The notes under the pieces were generated by a model. The model was not told where the DNA came from. It did no database searches and saw nothing but the letters and a program-made list of their open reading frames with translations. Shown here piece by piece: positions 24,386 through 36,049 of a stretch of 64,000 nt of DNA. Origin of the DNA: Luscinia megarhynchos (lineage: Eukaryota; Chordata; Aves; Passeriformes; Turdidae). The stretch is from contig CM067584.1 in the NCBI GenBank assembly GCA_034336665.1, positions 5,077,199-5,141,198 of the forward strand. The letters are read 5' to 3'. Within the stretch, counting starts at the first letter, position 1; each line of letters begins with the position of its first letter. The translations under genes were made by a program, and so were the position numbers.

Positions 24386-24929
24386 CCAAAACTGGGGCTG
24401 GGGCAGCAGGAACGGGATCACGCCGGGGCGGGATCGCACTCCCGGCCCCGGGAATAATCGGATTTATTCTCAGCCCGTACATTAAACCAACAGAGCCGGG
24501 GGGGCTCTCCCCGCCCGCCGCCGCCCGATCCATCCCAGGGCCCCTCCGAGGAGCCAAAAGCGGCCCGGCCGCGACAATTTGGGATTGTGCGAGCCCCGGG
24601 AAGGGCCGGGGGGAGCCCGGGGCCGTGTTTTCCCTCGGCCTCATTTTCACCTTCCCGATCCAAGATCAACAGGCGGCCGGAGGATTCCTGCCGGACACGA
24701 GCACACAGCGCCCTTGTTCACAACGCGGCCATTTGGGGGTTTTTCCTGCTTTTTGTTTATTTTTTTTAATTTTCTTTTTTTTTTTTTTTTTTTTTGGTCG
24801 CCACGTTGAAAAATCCGGGGTTGAAATCACGGCGGAGTGAGAGGGGTGAGAATTCAGATGGAGCAGAACATCCCCGATCTCAGGGAGGTGGAGACCCGTG
24901 GGGGCACGGAGGGTGTTCGGCAGTGCCTA
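24386..24929. other. Single-copy GC-rich DNA with a poly-T tract
   Basis: CpG-rich from 24405 to 24720, then a T-rich run at 24757-24796. No exon recognised. Confidence 0.45.
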
Positions 24930-26700
24930 AATCCCAAATCCCGGATTTTGGGAATGGGCTGGGTCTAAAATGTCACACTCCAGCCCGGATGAATCCCCAA
25001 ATCTCAGATTTTGGGAATGGGCTGGGTCTAAAGTGTCACACTCCAGCCTGGATGAATCCCCAAATCCCGGATTTTGGGAATGGGCTGGGTCTAAAGTGTC
25101 ACACTCCAGCCCGGATAAATCCCCAAATCTCGGATTTTGGGAATGGGCTGGGTCTAAAGTGTCACACTCCAGCCTGGATGAATCCCCAAACCCGGATTTT
25201 GGGAATGGGCTGGGTCTAAAGTGTCACACTCCAGCCTGGGATAAATCCCCAAATCCCAGATTTTGGGAATGGGCAGGGTCTAAAGTGTCACACTCCAGCC
25301 TGGGTAAATCCCAAATCTCAGATTTTGGGAATGGGCTGGGTCTAAAGTGTCACACGCCAGCCCGGATAAATCCCCAAATCTCAGATTTTGGGAATGGGCA
25401 GGGTCTAAAGTGTCACACTCCAGCCCGGATAAATCCCCAAATCTCAGATTTTGGGAATGGGCTGGGTCTAAAGTGTCACACTCCAGCCTGGATAAATCCC
25501 CAAATCTCAGATTTTGGGAATGGGCTGGGTCTAAAGTGTCACACTCCAGCCCGGATGAATCCCCAAATCTCAGATTTTGGGAATGGGCTGGCTCTAAAGT
25601 GTCACACTCCAGCCCTGATAAATCACCAAATCCCGGATTTTGGGAATGGGCTGGGTCTAAAGTGTCACACTCCAGCCCGGATAAATCCCCAAATCCCGGA
25701 TTTTGGGAATGGGCTGGGTCTAAAGTGTCACACTCCAGCCGGATGAATCCCCAAATCCCGGATTTTGGGAATGGGCTGGGTCTAAAGTATCACACTCCAG
25801 CCCGGATAAATCCCCAAATCCCGGATTTTGGGAATGGGCTGGGTCTAAAGTGTCACACTCCAGCCTGGATAAATCCCCAAATCTCGGATTTTGGGTGGGT
25901 TTTCCCATGGACTGGGATCTGCACTTTCACTCTCCTGCCTGGATAAATCCCAAAATCCCAATTTTTTGGTGGGTTTTCCGATTGACTGGGTTTTGCAGTG
26001 TCACCCTCCAGCCAGGATAAATCCCTAAATCCAAGATTTTCGGTGGATTTTCCCACTTATTCCTTCATGGAAGGGTCCAAAGTGTCACATTCCAGCTGGA
26101 TAGATCCCAAAATCCCAGATTTTAATAAATCAATGGATTTACCCCAGATATTGATGGATTTATCCCAGATCTTCCCCCAGGAGTGACCTTTTAATCCCAG
26201 ATTTTGGGTGGATTTTCCTATTGGTTGAAGTCTGCTCTGCAGCCTGGATAATTCCCAGATTTTGGGTGGGTTAACTGCAGTGTCACCCTCCAGCCTGGAT
26301 AAATCCCCAAAATCCCGGATTTTGGGAATGGGCTGGGTCTAAAGTGTCACACTCCAGCCCGGATAAATCCCCAAATCTCGGATTTTGGGTGGGTTTTCCC
26401 ATGGACTGGGGTCTGCACTTTCACTCTCCTGCCTGGATAAATCCCAAAATCCCAATTTTTTGGTGGGTTTTCCGATTGACTGGGTTTTGCAGTGTCACCC
26501 TCCAGCCAGGATAAATCCCTAAATCCAAGATTTTCGGTGGATTTTCCCACTTATTCCTTCATGGAAGGGTCCAAAGTGTCACATTCCAGCTGGATAGATC
26601 CCAAAATCCCAGATTTCAATAAATCAATGGATTTACCCCAGCTATTGATGGATTTATCCCAGATCTTCCCCCAGGAGTGACCTTTTAATCCCAAAGCCAA
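24930..26700 (+). repeat. Minisatellite, about 60 bp units, with a 313-bp internal duplication
   Basis: Unit TTTTGGGAATGGGCTGGGTC, TAAAGTGTCACACTCCAGCC, CGGATAAATCCCCAAATCTC. About 16 close copies to 25890, then diverged units. 25883-26199 and 26378-26693 are nearly identical blocks 495 bp apart. Confidence 0.95.
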
Positions 26701-26840
26701 TTCCCAGAGGAAAACCCAAACCCAGGCTCCCAGGGCAGGAACAATTAAATAACCTCAATTTAATTATTATTTATTATTATAATCCCAAAATAACCGCTGG
26801 CTGTGAGGTTGTGGTTTTGTAACTCAAGAAAAGGGATTGG

Positions 26841-29080
26841 GAACCCTGGAACTCACAGAGGTCAGGAATAGTTTTTGGGATCAGGAATGGTTTTGGGGTC
26901 GAGAATGGTTTTGGGGTTGGAATTATTTTGAGGTTGGGAATGGTTTTTTGGGGTCGGGAATGTTGGTTGGGGTTGGGAATGGTTTTGGGGTTGGGAATGG
27001 TTTTGGGGTCGGGAATGATTTTAGGGTCAGGAATGGTTTTTGGGGTCGGGAATGATTTTTGGGGTTGGGAATGATTTTGGGGTAAGAAATGTTGGTTGGG
27101 GTCAGGAATGGTTTTTGGGGTCAGGAATAGTTTTGGGGTTGGGAATGATTTTGGGGTAAGGAATGGTTTTTGGGGTTAGGAATGGTTTTGGGGTTGGGAA
27201 TGGTTTTTGGGATTGGGAATGGTTTTTGGGTTGGGAATGGTTTCTGGGGTCAGGAATTGTTTTTGGGGTTGGGAATGATTTTAGGGTCAGGAATGGTTTC
27301 TGGGATCAGGAATGGTTTTGGGGTCGGGAATGATTTTAGGGTCAGGAATGGTTTCTGGGATCAGGAATGGTTTTGGGGTCAGGAATGGTTTTGGGGTTGG
27401 GAATGGTTTTTGGGATTGGGAAGGGTTTTTGGGTTGGGAATGGTTTCTGGGGTCAGGAATTGTTTCTGGGGTCAGGAATGGTTTTTGGGGTCAGGAATGG
27501 TTTTGGGGTTGGGAATGATTTTGGGGTTGGGAATGGTTTTTGGGGTTGGGAATGGTTTTGGGGTTGGGAATGTTGTTGTGGAGTCAGGGAATGGTTTTTG
27601 GGGATCAGGGAATGGTTTTGGGGTTGGGAATGGTTTCTGGGATCAGGAATGGTTTTTGGGGTTGGGAATGGTTTCTAGGATCAGGAATGGTTTCTGGGAT
27701 CAGGAATGGTTTTGGGGTCAGGAATGGTGGTTGGGGTCAGGAATGGTTTTTGGGGTTGGGAATGGTTTTGGGGTTGGGAATGATTTTTGGGGTCAGGAAT
27801 GGTTTTTGGGGTTGGGAATGATTTTTGGGATTGGGAATGGTTTTTGGGATTGGGAATGGTTTCTAGGATCAGGAATGGTTTTTGGGGTTGGGAATGATTT
27901 TAGGGTCAGGAATGGTTTCTGGGATCAGGAATGGTTTTGGGGTCAGGAATGGTTTTTGGGGTTGGGAATGGTTTTGGGATCAGGAATGGTTTTTGGGGTT
28001 GGGAATGGTTTCTAGGATCAGGAATGGTTTCTGGGATCAGAAATGGTTTTGGGGTCAGGAATGGTGGTTGGGGTCAGGAATGGTTTTTGGGGTCAGGAAT
28101 GGTTTTGGGGTTGGGAATGGTTTTGGGGTCAGGAATGCCAGCGGGGATCGGGAATGCCAGTGGGGGTCGGGAATGTTGTTGTGGGTTGGGAATGGTTTTT
28201 GAGGACAGGAATGTTTTTGGGGTCAGGGATGCTCATGGGGGTTGGGAATGTTTTTTGAGGTAGGGAATGGGTTTTGGGGTCAGGAACGTAAGTGAGGATC
28301 AGGAATGTTTTTGTGGGTTGGGAATGTTTTTTGGGGTCAGGAATGGTTTCTGGGGTCAGGGAATGTTTTTGGGGGTCAGGAATGGTTTCTGAGGGTCAGG
28401 AATGTTTTTTGGGGGTCAGGAATGGTTTTCTGGGGTCAGGAATGCCAGTGGGGATCGGGAATGTTGTTGTGGGTTGGGAATGGTTTTTGAGGACAGGAAT
28501 GTTTTTTGGGGTCAGGAATGCTCGTGGGGGTTGGGAATGTTTTCTGGGCTCGGGAATGTTGGTTGGGATCAGGAATGTTGTGGGTCAGGTATGGTTTTTG
28601 GGGTTGGGAATGTTTTTTGGGGTCATGAATGGTTTTTGGGGCTGGGAATGTTTTTTGGGGTGGGGAGTGCTGGTGGGGATCAGGAATGCCAGTGGGGGTC
28701 AGGAATGTTGTTGTGGTTTGGGAATGGTTTTTGAGGTCAGGAATGTTTTTTGGGGTCAGGAATGCTGTTTGGGATCAGGAGTATTTTTTTGGGGTTGGGA
28801 ATGTTTTTTGAGGTAGGGAATGGGGTCAGGAATGTCAGTGGGGGTTGGGAATGTTTTTTGGGATCAGGTTGGGATCTGGAATGTTTCTTGGGGTCAGGAA
28901 TACCAGCAGGGGTCAGGAATGTTGTTGTGGCTTGGGAATGGTTTTTGAGGTCAGGGATGTTTTCTGGGATCAGGAATGCTCTTGGGGGTTGGGAATGTTT
29001 CTTGGGGTCAGGAGTGTTTTTTGGGGTCATGAATGGTTTTGTGGGGTCAGGAATGTTTTTTGGGGTCGGGAATGCTGGTG
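26841..29080 (+). repeat. G/T-rich minisatellite, 17-21 bp units
   Basis: Unit GGGAATGGTTTTTGGGGTCA with GTTG or GATCA variants, over 100 copies in 2.2 kb. The + strand has almost no C except in the GTCAG variant. From 28135 the units diverge (GGAATGCCAGTGGGGGTC). Confidence 0.97.
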
Positions 29081-29250
29081 GATGCTGGAGAACCCGGCGG
29101 TGCCAAGCAGGAAAGAGCCGCCTTTCCTCCATCCTCCCCAAATTCCAGCAGCTTTTGGGGTGCTGGGGGTCACCCCAAATCCCTCTGGCCCCTCCCTGCC
29201 CTGCCACCACTGCCATTCCCACCCAGGCCCGGCGGGTCCCAGCGGGATTT
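29081..29250. other. Short single-copy spacer
   Basis: No gene recognised. Confidence 0.4.
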
Positions 29251-29760
29251 GGGGATGTTCAGGTTCTGAGATCGTATCCCAAAGCACTTTGGGATATTTG
29301 GGATGAGCCCTGCAGGGTGGGAATTTGGGAACGCTGCGGGGTCTGTGCAGGAACGTGCAGCCCCCAGGGGGATCCAGCAGGGCCGGGTAGGATTTTGGGA
29401 TTTTGGGATGTTCAGGTTCTGAGATCGTATCCCAAAGCACTTTGGGATATTTGGGATGAGCCCTGCAGGGTGGGAATTTGGGAACGCTGTGGGGTCTGTG
29501 CAGGAACGTGCAGCCCCCAGGGGGATCCAGCAGGCTCCAGTGGGATTTTGGGATTTTGGGATGTTCAGGTTCTGAGATCGTATCCCAATGCACTTTGGGA
29601 TATTTGGGGTGTTCAGATTCCAGGATTCCATCCCAACGCACTTTGGGATATTTGGGATGAGCCCTGCAGGGTGGGAATTTGGGAACGCTGTGGGGTCTGT
29701 GCAGGAACGTGCAGCCCCCAGGGGGATCCAGCAGGGTCGGGTGGGATTTTGGGATTTGGG
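29251..29760 (+). repeat. Tandem repeat, about 150 bp units
   Basis: Three full units starting with GGGATGTTCAGGTTCTGAGA near 29252, 29406 and 29558, plus a partial unit near 29610. Each contains the perfect palindrome CCCAAAGCACTTTGGG or a near copy, followed by ATATTTGGGATGAGCCCTGC. Confidence 0.93.
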
Positions 29761-29935
29761 GATTTTGGGATTTTGGGCGGCCTCTGCGTCTCCGGAGCGG
29801 CACCCAGGGGTGGCGGGTGCCGGGTTTTGGGATCATCGGTGCGTCGCTCCCAGCAAGATCTCAAGTGCCGAGGGAGAGATGCACCGGCTGGGAACGGGGA
29901 GCGCGCCGGGCCAGCAGGGCTGACACGCACGAAAT

Positions 29936-30600
29936 GGGGGACACGCACGGGGTGACACGACACAGGGACGCACACGGGGGACACAGCGGGGGGACACGGG
30001 GGGACACGACACAGGGGACATGCGACACTTAGACATGGGGGACATCGGGGGACACGAGACACACTCAGGGGGACACAGACATCTGAGGACACGGGGAGAC
30101 ACAGGGGACAATGAGGGGACATGGAGGGACACTGGAGGACACACGGGGGGACACGGGAGGGGACACAGGAGGGATGGACAGGACAAGGGGGACAGAGGGG
30201 ACAGGAGGGGACACACAGGAGGACACAGTGGAGGACACAGGGGAGGACGAGAGGACACAGACAGGAGGGAGCACAGGGAGGGGACACACGGGACAGGGAC
30301 AGGAGGGACACAGGAGGGGCACCGGAAGGACACAGACACAAGGAGGAGCTGAGGGGACACGAGGGGGACAGGAGAGGGACACGGAGGGGACAAGGGGACA
30401 GGAGGGATCACCACGAGCTGAGAGGCTATGGACAGGAGAGGGGACACAGACAAAGAGAGAGACACACAGACAGGAGAGGGACAAGAAGAGAGGGACACCT
30501 GAGGGACAGAGGAGAGGGGACACAGGGAGGAGCACTGGAAAAGGACACGAGGGGACAAGAAGAGACCACAGGGGACCCGAGGGACCGCGAGGCACTGGAA
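29936..30600 (+). repeat. GGGACACA-type purine-rich minisatellite
   Basis: Irregular 8-20 bp units (GGGGACACGGGGGGACAC, AGGAGGGACACAGG). Almost no T on the + strand. Confidence 0.93.
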
Positions 30601-31240
30601 GGACACGATGCGCTGTACGTTTGGGTCGCTGCTGTGCGCGTTGGACATCACTGGCCCACGTTTGGGTCACTGCTGGCCACGTTTGGGATGATCAAGAATG
30701 GGATTGATGAGATGCCGGTGGATTTTGGGATGACCAAGGCTGGGATCAGCAGGGTGGGAACTCCAGGGATTTTGGGGTGACCGAGAGTGGGATCAGTGGG
30801 GGGGTGACCGTGCAGATTTTGGGATCACCAAGGCTGGGATCAGCAGGGTGGGAGCTCCATGGGTTTCAGGAAAACCAAGGGTGGATCAGCAGATTTTGTG
30901 GTGACTGAGGGTGGGATCAGCAGATTTTGGGGTGACTGAGGGTGGGATCAGCAGATTTTGGGGTGACTGAGGGTGGGGTCAGCAGGGTCAGCAGGGTCAG
31001 GGCTGTGTGAGTTTCAGGGTAACCAAGAGCAGGATCAGCAGATTTTGGGGTGACCGAGGGTGGGATCAGCAGATTTTGGGGTGCCCAAGGCTGGGATGAG
31101 CAGCGCCAGGGCTCTGTGAGCTCCGGGGTGGCCGGGAGCAGGATCAGCAGATTTCGGGATGACCCAGAGTGGGATCGGCGGGGTGGGGGCCCTGCAGATT
31201 TCGGGATGACCAAGGCTGGATCAGCAGCAGCTGAGGATGA
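30601..31240 (+). repeat. Minisatellite, 35-45 bp units
   Basis: Units containing GGGATCAGCAGATTTTGGGG and TGACTGAGGGTGG, about 14 diverged copies. Confidence 0.88.
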
Positions 31241-31599
31241 CACAGGATGTGCTGGCAGGGCTTTGGCAATCCGGGAGTCCGAGCGGGGCAGGGAGGGACA
31301 TGGGGGGCCCTGAGCTGGGGCCGAGGGCTCCCCATGTGGGTGACACACCGTGACCCCACCCAAAATTCAGCCTCGGAGGGGTGGGGGGATTCCCCTGGGG
31401 CTGGGTCCCCCACTGGGAGGTTATGGGGGAGGTTTGGGGGGGGTCCCAGGGGGTCCCAGGGGATTGATGGGGGTCTGTGGGTGGTGGAGTCCATGGACAG
31501 GGGGTTAGGGGGCTCCAGTGGTCTCTGTGGTCTGGGGGGTCTCAGGGCTGAGGGGCTGGGGGGCTTGGAGGAGCTCGGGGGATCACGGGGGATCACATG
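31241..31599. other. G-rich partly single-copy spacer
   Basis: No exon recognised; weak internal GGGGTCTC-like repetition. Confidence 0.4.
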
Positions 31600-32540
31600 A
31601 GGGGGACGGGAGGGTCCCGTGGGGAGTGCCCGGGGTCCGGGATGGTCCTGAGGAGGGGTGGTCCCGGATGGTCCCGGGTGTTTCCTGAGGGGTCCCGTGG
31701 GGAGTGCCCGGGTGGGTCGGGACGACCCCCGCAGGGTGGTCGCGGATGGTCCCAGGGAGCTCAGGTGGTCCCGGGGGAAGGGTCGCTGGTGGTCCCGGGG
31801 GGTTCCCCCCACGTGGGGGCTGCCCGGGTGAGTCCCGCAGGGTGTCGGGGAGGGTCCCCAGGGTGGTCCTGGGGAGGGTCCCGGGTGGTCCCAGGGAGGT
31901 CCTGCGGGGTGTCAGGGAGGGAGCCCAGGGAGGGTCCTGGGTGGTCCCGGAGAGGGTCCTGGGGAGGTGTCGGGGAGGAGTCCTGGCTGGTCTCGGGGGG
32001 AGGTCCCTGGGTGTGCGGGGGCGATCCTGCAGGGTGTCCCGAGGGTCCCGGGGAGGGGTCTCGTGGGAGGTGTCCCGCAGGATGTTCAGTGGTGGGCGTC
32101 AGGGTGGTCCCAGGGCAGGGTCCTCACTGGGGTGTCCAGGGGTCCAGGGGTCGCAGTCCCTGGCCAGTCCCAGGTGGTCCCGGAGTGGTCCCAAGGGCAG
32201 TCCCGCAGAGTGCTCGGGGAGGGGTCAGGGTCCGGGGTGGTCCCAGGGGCGGTCCCGCAGGGTGCCTCGGGGGAGGGGTCCGGGGTCCCGCAGGGTCCCG
32301 GGTGCAGGGTGCAGAGGGCAGTCCCGCAGGGTGCTCGGGGAGGGGTCCGGGGTCCCGCAGGGTCCCGGGTGGTCCCAGGTGGTCCCGGGGCGGTCCCGCA
32401 GGGGACTGAGGAGGTCCCGGTGGTCCCGGAGTGGTCCCGGGCCGGTCCCGCAGGGTGCTCGGGGAGGGGTCCCGGGTGGTCCCGGTGGTCCCGGCCGGTC
32501 CCGCAGGGTGCTCGGGGAGGGCTCCGGGGTCCGGGGCGGT
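31600..32540 (+). repeat. GGTCCCGG-type minisatellite upstream of the TGFA start
   Basis: Units such as GGTCCCGGGTGGTCCCGG, GGGGAGGGTCC and CCGCAGGGTGCTCGGGGAGG fill the 900 bp immediately before the promoter island. Open frames on both strands are by-products. Confidence 0.92.
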
Positions 32541-32710
32541 GGCGGGGCGGTCCCGCCGGTCCGGCCGCTGCCCGCGCTGTCCCCGCCCCGGCCCGGCCGG
32601 TGCCGCCCATTTCCGCCGGGCGGAGCCGCCTCGGCCCCGCAGCGGCCCCGCCGCCAGCGCCCGCCCGGCCCGCCCCGGCCCCGGCCCCGCTCGCTCGGAG
32701 CAGCCCCGCC
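32541..32710 (+). promoter_or_regulatory. TGFA: TGFA promoter and 5' UTR CpG island
   Basis: Very CpG-dense single-copy DNA directly before the TGFA start codon, with several GC boxes (CCCCGCCCC near 32580, GGGCGGAGCC near 32616) and no TATA box. This matches the known TATA-less, GC-rich TGFA promoter of mammals. The transcription start was not determined. Confidence 0.65.
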
Positions 32711-32741
32711 ATGGCGGGCGGCCCGGCCGCGCTCGCCCTCG
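32711..32741 (+). CDS. TGFA: TGFA exon 1 (coding part): start of signal peptide
   Basis: ATG followed by nine codons (MAGGPAALAL) plus one base of a glycine codon, then the donor GTACGT. The residues form the first half of a hydrophobic signal peptide that continues in exon 2 (GVLLAACHA). It is three codons shorter than the human exon, but the phase (1) and the split glycine codon are the same. The ATG lies in the CpG island, and the context GCCGCC-like before it (CCCCGCCATGG) is a good Kozak site. Confidence 0.88.
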
Positions 32742-32879
32742 GTACGTGCGGGTTCGGGGTCCGGTCCGGCCCGGGGGCTCCGCGCCCCCAAACCCCGCCG
32801 CACCCCCGCAGCGGGGGCGGTCCCGAGGGGTCTGGGGGTGGCTGGCGGGGGTCGGGTCCGTGCGTTGCGGGAATGCGGT

Positions 32880-32956
32880 GGAAACCCCATGGGAACCCCA
32901 TGGAAACCCCATGAAAACCCCATGAAAACCCCATGGAAAACCCCATGGAAACCCCA
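32880..32956 (+). repeat. CCCCATGGAAA short tandem repeat
   Basis: Seven 11-12 bp units (ACCCCATGGAA / ACCCCATGAAA). Confidence 0.93.
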
Positions 32957-33339
32957 TGAAATTCCCCCGCGCGGGCGCTCCCGAAGTTCGTTCCCTGTGG
33001 GAAAGGCGCTTCGCCGCGACGCGTGAGTACGGCCGCGGTCAGACGCTTAATTAGGAGCGGCTAATTAGGGCTGGGGGCTAATTAGAGCTGTGGGAAGGGG
33101 GCGGGTGCCGGGGCAGGGGGCGCTCCGGGCTGCAGCGGGGCGATGCCGGGACGGGAGCGGAGCGGGGATGCTCCCCGGGAAGGTCCCGGTGCCGGTGCCG
33201 GAGCTGGGCTGGCTTTGTCCCGCTGTCCCACCCGCAGCTCCGGGGGTTCTGTCCCGCTGGGAAAGCGCCGCTTCGCAGCGCTGGGATTCGGGAAAGCGGC
33301 TGCGCTTGGCCCCGCTCCAGCTCCCGGCGCTGCCGCTTC

Positions 33340-33995
33340 GGCTCCGGCACCGCCGCGTCCCGGTCCGGCTGCTGAGTGTCCCGGTCCGGCTGCTCCGGGT
33401 CCGGTCCGGTTGCTCCGTGTCCGGTCCGGCTGCTGAGGGTCCCGGTCTGGTTGCTCAGTGTCCCGGTCCGGCTGCTGAGTGTTCCGGTCCGGCCGCTGAG
33501 TGTCCCGGTCCGGTTCCTCCGTGTCCGGTCCGGCCGCTCGGTGTCCCCGTTCCGGCTGCTCAGTGTCCCCGGTCCGGCTGCTGAGGTCCTGTCGGGCCCG
33601 CCCAGGTCCGGCCGGGCTGCTCCCGGGCCCCGGGTCCGGCTGCCGGGAGTGTCCCGGTCCGGCTGCTCCGTGTCCCGGTCCGGCCGCTCGGTGTCCGGTC
33701 CGGCTCCCCGTGCCCCGGTCCGGTTCCTCCGTGTCCGGTCCGGCTGCTCAGTGTCCGGTCCGGCCGCTCGGTGTCCCCGGTCCGGCCGCTCGGTGTCTCC
33801 GGTCCGGTTCCTCCGTGTCTCCGGTCCGGCTGCTCCGTGTCCCGGTCCGGCTGCCCCGTCCCGGTCCGGGCTGCTTCAGTGTCCGGTCCGGCCGCCGCCG
33901 GTGCCCTCCGGGTCCGGTTCCTCAGTGTCCCGGTCCGGTTCCTCCGTGTCCCCGGTCCGGCCGCTCCGTCCCTCGGGGGTCCGCAGCCGCGTCCC
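33340..33995 (+). repeat. Minisatellite, about 20-22 bp CCGGTCCGGCTGCTC units
   Basis: About 30 units of the form CCCGGTCCGGCTGCTCCGTG with GTGTCC linkers. The CpG content is high, which is unusual for a methylated repeat and suggests a recent or unmethylated array. Confidence 0.95.
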
Positions 33996-34555
33996 GCCTC
34001 TCCCGGAGCTCCCGTGCCCCTTTTTCTGCCGCTCCCGTGGCTCCGGTGCTCGCCCGTCTCGGGGGGCTGAGCCCCACCTGCAGTTCCAGCCCGGAGGGGT
34101 CCGGGGGGGCGAGGAGCGCTGGCCGGACCGCAGGATCGGAGCGGGATCCCCCGGGATGTCGGGGGGGGAAGCGGAGCGGAGCCCCCGCAGGTCCGGCACG
34201 GCGGGCAGGAGCCGAGCGGGGTTTGGAGCGGGGAACCGGCGGGACGGAGCGGGGAACCGGCGGGACGGAGCGGGAAGGCTCGGGAGCGCCCCGGGGGCTC
34301 CTGGCGGCTCCTGGGGTGAGCTCGGGCAGGGAGAGATTCCCGGAGAGCGGGCTGGGAAACCGAGCCGCGATCCCGTGAGGCTGTCCGAGCGCCCGGGGGG
34401 TGTCCGGGGGTGTCCGGGGGGTGTCCGGTGTCCCCACACCAGCCCCGGGCACGGAGACCTTCCCCAGGGCCGGGTCAGGGCTGAGGGCTGGACACTGCAC
34501 CTGCCCACGCGAGGAGGGGGACGGACACCCACCCACCCCAGCGGGGTGAGCCATT

Positions 34556-34682
34556 CCCAAAAAACGGGAGTGGAGGCACGTCCCCAAAAAAAACACCAAA
34601 ACAAAAAAACCAAAAAAAAAACCAAACAAAAACAAAACAAAAAAAAAACACACCAAAAAAAAACCACTTAAAAAAAAACCAG
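34556..34682 (+). repeat. A-rich low-complexity tract
   Basis: AAAAC/CCAAAA-type stretch, 125 bp, with almost no G or T. Confidence 0.9.
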
Positions 34683-34789
34683 AACGGACGAAGCCCCGAG
34701 CCAGGAGAAACGGGGAAAACTGGGATGGGGCCGGATTGTGGGTTAAATTTCCACGGGAGGAAAATCCCCGAGGTCTGCGAGGGAGCTGG

Positions 34790-35990
34790 GGGAGCTGTGG
34801 AGGGCCCCTGCAGCTCCAGTGGATCCCTGAAACTCCAGTGGATCCCTGGGTTTGTGGTGGATCCCTGCAGCCCTGGGTAAATCCACAGAGCTCTGGGTGG
34901 ATCCCTGAAGCTCCAGTGGATCCCTGGATTTGTGATGGCTTCCTCCAGCCCTGAGTGGATCCCTGAATTTCTGATTGATCCCTGAAGCCCTGGGTGGGTC
35001 CCCAAATCTCCGGTGGATCCCCACAGCTCTGAGTGGATTAAAAAAAAATATTTTTTTGGTCCCCAAAGCCATGGGTGGATCCCTGAGACTCAGGCGGATC
35101 TCTGAATTTGTGGTGGATCCCCAAAGCCCTGGCTGAATCCCTGGATTTGTGTTTGACCCTGTGGCCCCAGGTGGATCCCTGAATTTCTGTTTGATCCCTG
35201 AAGCCCTGAGTGGATCCCTGAATTTGTGTTGGGTTCTTTCAGCCCCCAGTGGATCCCTGCAGCCCTGGCTGGATCCCTGAGGCTCTGGGTGGATCCCCAA
35301 GCCCCAGGTGGATTCCCTGCAGCCCTGGGTTGATCCCCGAGGCTCTGGGTGGATCCCTGAATTTGTGTTGGATCCCCAAAGCCCCGAGTGGATCCCCAAA
35401 GCCCTGAGTGGATTCCTGCAACCCCGGGTGGATCCCTGACTTTTTGGTGGATCCGCAAAGCCCTGAGTGGATTCCCAAGGCTCTGGGCGGATCCCTGAAT
35501 TTGTGTTTGATCCCTGCAGCCTCTGAGTGGATCCCAAGCCCCGGGTGGATCCCCACTGGCCCCAGGTGGATCGAGGCTCCAGGTGGATCCCTGAATTTTG
35601 TATTTGATCCCTGCAGCCCCTGGGTGGATTCCCAAGGCTCTGGGCGGATCCCTGAATTTGTGTTTGATCCCTGCAGTTCCCAGGTGGATCCCGCAGCCCC
35701 GGGTGGATCCCCAAAGCCCTTGGTGGATCCCTGCGACCCCAGGTGGATCTCTGAATTTTTGGTGGATCCGCAAAGCCCTGAGTGGATTCCCAAGGCTCTG
35801 GGTGGATCCCTGAATTTGTGTTTGATCCCTGCAGCCCCTGAGTGGATCTTCAAGGTCATGAGTGGATCCCCAAAGCCCTGAGTGGATCCCCAAGGCTCTG
35901 GGCGGATCCCTGAATTTGTGTTTGATCCCTGCAGCCCCGGGCGAGATCCCAAGGCTCTGGGTGGATCCCCGTGGCTCCCGTGGCTCCGGG
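34790..35990 (+). repeat. Minisatellite with GGTGGATCCCTGAA units
   Basis: Units of about 40 bp: GGGTGGATCCCTGAATTTGT, GTTTGATCCCTGCAGCCC and variants. GGATCC occurs about every 20-40 bp. Confidence 0.95.
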
Positions 35991-36049
35991 ATCTCTGTGC
36001 AGCCCCGGCTCCATCCCAGCGCGGGAATCGGCTCAGAACGGGAACGGGG

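Noticed and set aside
16485..26700. CRISPR-like regular repetition
   Set aside because: Units are contiguous without unique spacers, and this is a vertebrate genome.
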